Below, in pieces: positions 33,489 through 37,017 of a DNA stretch of 37,017 nt. Source of the DNA: Candidatus Brocadia sapporoensis (lineage in GTDB: Bacteria; Planctomycetota; Brocadiia; Brocadiales; Brocadiaceae). Both the position numbers and the translations under genes were made by a program. The notes below the pieces were generated by a model. That model ran no database searches, was not told where the DNA came from, and saw nothing but the letters and a program-made list of their open reading frames with translations. Each line of letters opens with the position of its first letter. The first letter of the stretch is position 1. The stretch lies in assembly GCF_001753675.2 (NCBI RefSeq), contig NZ_MJUW02000075.1:1-37017 (forward strand), given 5' to 3'.

Positions 33489-34520
33489 ATGGCAATCATG
33501 AGACAGATTCAAATGGTTTTTGATCTTAACAAATGCATTGGATGTCATACATGCGCCATGGCATGCAAGACGATGTGGACGGATAGAGATGCAGGACAGA
33601 TGCACATGTATTGGATGAATGTAGAAACACGGCCTGGCACAGGGTACCCAAAAGATTGGGAAAATCTGGGCGGTTGGTTTAATGCCGATAGAAATACTAT
33701 ACCGCTTCCTCATATTCACGAAGGTTATGGCACACCCTGGGAATATAACTATAAGGAGGTACTGAAAACAGAGGGAGGAGATACTCCTGCTCCAAAACTA
33801 ATTCCATCGCCGGACCCTTCAGAGTATCCTTATGCCAGCAACTGGGATGAAGATGTGGGTAAGGGAACTTTTCCGAACTCCTACTATTTTTATCTGCCAC
33901 GCATCTGTAATCACTGCACTGACCCTGCATGCCTGGAAGCTTGTCCCCGGCAGGCCGTTTATAAACGGAGTGAAGACGGCATTGTTCTGATCGATCCAAA
34001 GAGATGCAGAGGCTATCGTTACTGTGTTAAGGGGTGCCCTTATAAAAAAGTTTACTACAATCCAGAAGAAAAGATATCCCAAAAATGTGTTTTTTGTTAT
34101 CCAAGAATTGAGGAGCGTAAAGGGAACTTCTGCTCAACACAGTGTGCCGGCCGCATAAGCTGGATTGGTTACGCTGATGATACAAAGAGTAATATCTATA
34201 AATTGATAAACACATGGAAGGTTGCTTTGCGGTTACACCCTGAATATAAAACCGAACCTAATGTGTTCTATATTCCACCTCTCAGCCCACCTACCTATTC
34301 ATTTACCAGCAAGTTAACGGATAGTCCGCGTATCCCTATTGATATGCTGGCAAAGATGTTTGGTGATACCCACGATCAGAATTATGACCAACGAGTAACT
34401 CGTATTAAACAAATCTTTGATATTCTTCAAAACGAACGAAATAAAGTTGCATCTGGTGGAAATTCTGAACTGATTGATATTTTAATCTCGCGTTCAGAGG
34501 CAGACCGCTTTCAGATATAA
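33489..34520 (+). CDS. Iron-sulfur electron-transfer (beta) subunit
   Basis: A 343-aa polyferredoxin of the NarH/NxrB/EbdB type. Four Cys groups are visible: CIGCHTCAMACK near the start, CNHCTDPACLEACP, CRGYRYCVKGCPYKK, and KCVFCYPRIEE with CSTQCAGR. In the third group the second position is Tyr (CRGYRYC), where NarH has Trp. This is the substitution that makes that centre a [3Fe-4S] cluster, so three [4Fe-4S] and one [3Fe-4S] are expected. It connects the alpha subunit's Fe-S cluster to the haem of the gamma subunit. Complete; no signal peptide. Confidence 0.9.
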   Translation: MAIMRQIQMVFDLNKCIGCHTCAMACKTMWTDRDAGQMHMYWMNVETRPGTGYPKDWENLGGWFNADRNTIPLPHIHEGYGTPWEYNYKEVLKTEGGDTPAPKLIPSPDPSEYPYASNWDEDVGKGTFPNSYYFYLPRICNHCTDPACLEACPRQAVYKRSEDGIVLIDPKRCRGYRYCVKGCPYKKVYYNPEEKISQKCVFCYPRIEERKGNFCSTQCAGRISWIGYADDTKSNIYKLINTWKVALRLHPEYKTEPNVFYIPPLSPPTYSFTSKLTDSPRIPIDMLAKMFGDTHDQNYDQRVTRIKQIFDILQNERNKVASGGNSELIDILISRSEADRFQI

Positions 34521-34569
34521 ATAAGAAAATTTCAAATTCAAAAACATTTATAGAAGTAATATCTTAACC

Positions 34570-35229
34570 ATGCCCGATCATGATCTCAGCGGCTCGTCGA
34601 GGGCCATTACAGCAGTATATATACAGGGGCCTGTAACCCTTGCCCCATTAGACCCTGCTTGGATCCAGACCCCGGAAACTGTAATAACCCTCAGTAGGCG
34701 GATTCATGAGACGGGGGCCAAAATGGTTGACATGGGTAATGAAAACAGGCGTATCAAGGTGAAAGTAGTGCACAATGGAACTGATATCTTTTTCTTCTAC
34801 CAGTGGGATGAGAGTACCCCAAATGTTACGGTAAATGATTACTCGCTTTTTGCCGATGCCTTTGCTATGGAAATCCCCCTTATAACAGAGGTAAGTCCTA
34901 TCTGGATGGGCGCCAAGGACAAACCTGTAAATATCATTTACTGGAGAGCAGACCTTGCCAGACCTGAAAACATCGTTGGTGGAGGCATTGGTACCACTCA
35001 AATAAGTTCAGATACGGAATCTCAAAATATCAGACATTATCAGAATTGGGCTAATGGAGTATGGACAGTAATTATAACTCGACCTATGACTACCGCCTCG
35101 CACAATCAGGTCTCTTTTGTTCGTAGCGCCACTTATAGGCTAGCCCTTGCCAATTGGAAAGGTGGAAGTGATGCTGAAAGGGGAGGGAACAAAATAATCT
35201 CTGATTGGCTGTATCTTTTTATTAAATAG
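34570..35229 (+). CDS. Haem b (gamma) subunit, EbdC/NxrC-like
   Basis: A 219-aa protein of the ethylbenzene-dehydrogenase haem-binding family. Typical stretches are IFFFYQWDES, PIWMGAKDKPVNIIYWRAD and LANWKGGSDAERGGNKIISDW. In EbdC the haem b is held by Met and Lys. By position these would be Met113 and Lys208 here (inference). No signal peptide or membrane segment is present, whereas free-standing periplasmic homologues carry one. Together with the alpha subunit this leaves the complex without a visible export signal. The start is at ATG 34570 with a weak ribosome-binding site, 49 nt after the beta gene. Confidence 0.85.
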   Translation: MPDHDLSGSSRAITAVYIQGPVTLAPLDPAWIQTPETVITLSRRIHETGAKMVDMGNENRRIKVKVVHNGTDIFFFYQWDESTPNVTVNDYSLFADAFAMEIPLITEVSPIWMGAKDKPVNIIYWRADLARPENIVGGGIGTTQISSDTESQNIRHYQNWANGVWTVIITRPMTTASHNQVSFVRSATYRLALANWKGGSDAERGGNKIISDWLYLFIK

Positions 35230-35247
35230 TACCCGGAATAGGGACTG

Positions 35248-35967
35248 ATGAATAACGTATTCCTGACGCCATTATCTGCAAACCATACAGAATCAATTAA
35301 TAGAAGTTATCTATACAAATTGCTTTCTTTCGGATTCCGTTATCCTACTTCAGAAACTTTTAAAACATTTCAAAATGGGGAATTTTTTGTTAGGTTATGG
35401 GATACCATATCATTACTTCCGCATGTAAAGTTCATGAAGACCGAACAAGCGGAACAGGGCAAAAATGTTCAAAATGACTTGGGAAAAAGCACCTATGAAG
35501 ATTTTGTAGTAAAATTAATCCAAACCTTCGATATCGGTATTCCAGAACCACCATGCCCGCCGTATGAAGGATTTTATCGGAGCAAATCAAGAACTGCCGT
35601 CATGCTGGAGGTAACTGAGTTTTACAGGCATTTTGGTCTTGCAATGAGCAAGAGGGATGGTAAACGCGAACTTCCTGATCATCTTTGTGTTGAGCTGGAG
35701 TTTCTTCATTTCCTCGCTTTTAAAGAATCACAAACTAGAATTGATAAAGATTCAAAATCTCTGGAAGGATATCTTCTTGCACAAAAAGACTTTCTCAATC
35801 GCCATCCGGCACAATGGGTTCCAAAGTTCTGCGACTCACTTTGCAACCGGGTTGATATCCCGTTCTATAATTTACTTGCCCGGGTTACCGCAATGTTTAT
35901 CACTCATGAACTTGAATTGATAACTTCCCATATAAAACCCTTTTTAAAGAAAAATGAGGGGCCATAA
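35248..35967 (+). CDS. TorD/NarJ-family molybdoenzyme assembly chaperone
   Basis: A 239-aa all-helical chaperone that would hold the alpha subunit during cofactor insertion. The family signature is PDHLCVELEFLHFLAFKE near residues 143-160. LYKLLSFGFRYPTSETF at the start and LNRHPAQWVPKFCDSL later are also typical. It comes last, in the ebdABCD order, whereas ser, clr and ddh operons place the chaperone before gamma. It starts 18 nt after gamma. Its stop codon lies exactly at the point where the broken dinB gene begins on the other strand. Confidence 0.85.
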   Translation: MNNVFLTPLSANHTESINRSYLYKLLSFGFRYPTSETFKTFQNGEFFVRLWDTISLLPHVKFMKTEQAEQGKNVQNDLGKSTYEDFVVKLIQTFDIGIPEPPCPPYEGFYRSKSRTAVMLEVTEFYRHFGLAMSKRDGKRELPDHLCVELEFLHFLAFKESQTRIDKDSKSLEGYLLAQKDFLNRHPAQWVPKFCDSLCNRVDIPFYNLLARVTAMFITHELELITSHIKPFLKKNEGP

Positions 35968-36374
35968 GTACTGTAAATTTCGTGTCCCAACATACGTAGC
36001 ATCGCCGTCAATTGACCGCGATGATGCGCTGTGTGGGTTATCCTCCTCGTCATAATCCATGCCCGCGAGCGCTTAACGTAAAAGAATGGGACAACCTTTT
36101 CCCACCAGAACCTGCCCGTCTTTTGCAAGGCTGCAAATCGTTTTCCGGAATCATCTGCATAGCGCTTTATAAATTCCAAACGGGTTTCCTGTTTCGGTAA
36201 AGGTGGAGCACCAACACCGATTTCCGGCATGTTGCGAAACCATAGATTTTCGCTCACACATTGATGTATCATATGCTCAAGGGCATTTCTCCCACACCTA
36301 TCGTGCGGGCGTGGACGTACACGCATATCTTCGTCCTTGTTCTGTTTTGGGTAAAGGAACGTTTCTACGAGCAT
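35958..36374 (-). pseudogene. Truncated DinB-family protein gene
   Basis: The middle and late part of a DinB-like four-helix metal-binding protein is readable: NALEHMIHQCVSENLWFRNM, PPLPKQETRLEFIKRYADDSG, RAWIMTRRITHTAHHRGQLTAMLRMLG, EIYSTYGP. Family members continue with a TADTGG-type stretch, but here the sequence passes into the chaperone gene's end after TYGP. The N-terminal helix is also missing, and the frame upstream of about 36320 does not read as DinB. Both ends are lost. The His set (HTAHHRGQ) is intact, but folding is unlikely. Confidence 0.7.
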
Positions 36375-36511
36375 GTGCTATTGCCATTACTTTCGATTGT
36401 GATAGAGTTCTGCTTATTTGATTTTATCTTTCTATGTCTACAGCATAGCAAACATGGATTCAAAAGTTCGGCACTATTCGTGGGTATAGGGCAGGGCATT
36501 GCCCACCAAAA

Positions 36512-36986
36512 CTATCCTACAGGTTTCTTTGTCGTGTAGCTCGTAATCAAGTTTCTGCAAGACGGCAGATGGCCTGATAACAGTTTGCCCAATCCCTCGA
36601 TGTCGTTGCGCCAGTCACGATGCAGTTCGCTGGCAACGGCCATCCAGTTCATCAATTGCACACATGCCTGCTGCCATGCGCGTCCACGCTGCGTAGCGAG
36701 TAACCTCATTAAAGGTGCCGGAAGCGTCGGTAACGACGAAAACATCGAAACCTTCCTCCTGCGCGGAAAGCACTGGGAAGGCTACGCATACTTCTGTCAG
36801 GGCGCCGGCAATGAGCAACTGTTTGCGGCCGGCCAGCGCGAGGACGTTGTTCCTGAACTCGTCCGGCGAATAGCCCTGCTCAAGATTGACGAGGCCGGAT
36901 TGATGGTCAGCGAGAAGGACTGCAGCATTATCCCAGGAAAGACGGCGGTAAGTATATTTAGTATTCCTAGCGCAGCTACGCCGCAA
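36512..36986 (-). pseudogene. Broken YcaC-type isochorismatase-family gene
   Basis: Reads NTKYTYRRLSWDNAAVLLAD, GYSPDEFRNNVLALA, then jumps directly to GRKQLLIAGALTEVCVAFPV and DVFVVTDASGTFNE. About 60 residues (with the catalytic Lys region) are deleted in frame. Near 36672 a one-base shift moves the rest to another frame: QLMNWMAVASELHRDWRND, ending TSYTTKKPVG. The start codon has become AGG where the copy at 27946 has ATG. The catalytic Cys (TEVCVAF) remains. It is the second decayed copy of this gene in the window. Confidence 0.8.
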
Positions 36987-37017
36987 CCAAAGCTTTAAAA
37001 CCGTCCTCCCATAGTGT

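Noticed and set aside
30565-34520. Naming the alpha and beta genes nxrA and nxrB (or narG and narH)
   Set aside because: The 905-aa alpha is much shorter than NarG or anammox NxrA, and the gene order with haem b gamma and terminal chaperone fits the ebd/ser/clr group. The substrate cannot be read from sequence, so no symbol is given.

Overview
The window is accessory-rich bacterial chromosome, about 42-45% GC by eye. Exported c-type haem proteins, two MauG/cytochrome c peroxidase-type proteins, a Tat-exported superoxide dismutase, a hopanoid radical-SAM gene and an NXR/ethylbenzene-dehydrogenase-type molybdoenzyme sit among ordinary housekeeping genes. My best guess is an anammox planctomycete (Brocadiales: Kuenenia, Brocadia or Jettenia type). 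This is inference from gene content; no rRNA or other taxonomic marker lies in the window. I see no tRNA, rRNA or CRISPR array.

Layout. (1) 160-800: a decayed type I restriction HsdR C-terminus. (2) 908-7871, plus strand: an extracytoplasmic redox and oxygen-defence block (di-haem peroxidase, Tat metallophosphoesterase, mono-haem cytochrome, ferritin-like protein, second MauG-like protein, Tat Fe/Mn-SOD, exported OB-fold protein, DUF4405 membrane protein). An M23 peptidase and a flavin reductase follow. (3) 9494-11984, minus: nadE-murI. (4) 12256-16161, plus: hpnJ, two SMR-type membrane proteins, a GT2 glycosyltransferase and a NodB-type deacetylase, behind a good sigma70-like promoter. (5) 16120-23297, minus: nicotinate phosphoribosyltransferase, rnfB-rsmE, ilvB, and rsmD-ispE-spoVG. 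(6) 23944-27527, plus: prfB with its programmed +1 frameshift, glyA with a downstream terminator, and gpsA. (7) 27534-30221: decayed genes and mobile remnants around an intact pirin gene and a thioredoxin-like gene. (8) 30565-35967, plus: a four-gene molybdoenzyme operon (alpha, beta, gamma, chaperone). (9) 35958-36986, minus: broken dinB and ycaC-type genes.

Main points. The thioredoxin-like gene at 29082-29651 reads through an in-frame TGA exactly where the first Cys of a CxxC motif belongs (UIGC). A hairpin whose spacing and loop G fit the bacterial SECIS model follows, so it is probably a selenoprotein. The hpnJ operon combines a hopanoid head-group radical SAM enzyme with an Arn-like glycosyltransferase, deacetylase and SMR pair, which suggests a composite lipid head-group pathway. 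The molybdoenzyme has the ebdABCD gene order but no visible Tat signal, and it is bounded by broken genes on both sides.

Repeats are prominent. There is a 168-bp MITE-like element with 9-bp target duplications (23644-23811). An IS-derived element of about 304 bp interrupts an HtrA-type gene (29741-30044). A dispersed repeat with CCCTGWCAGGG palindromes occurs four times. Several pseudogenes (hsdR, ferritin-like, two ycaC copies, htrA, dinB) point to active gene loss.
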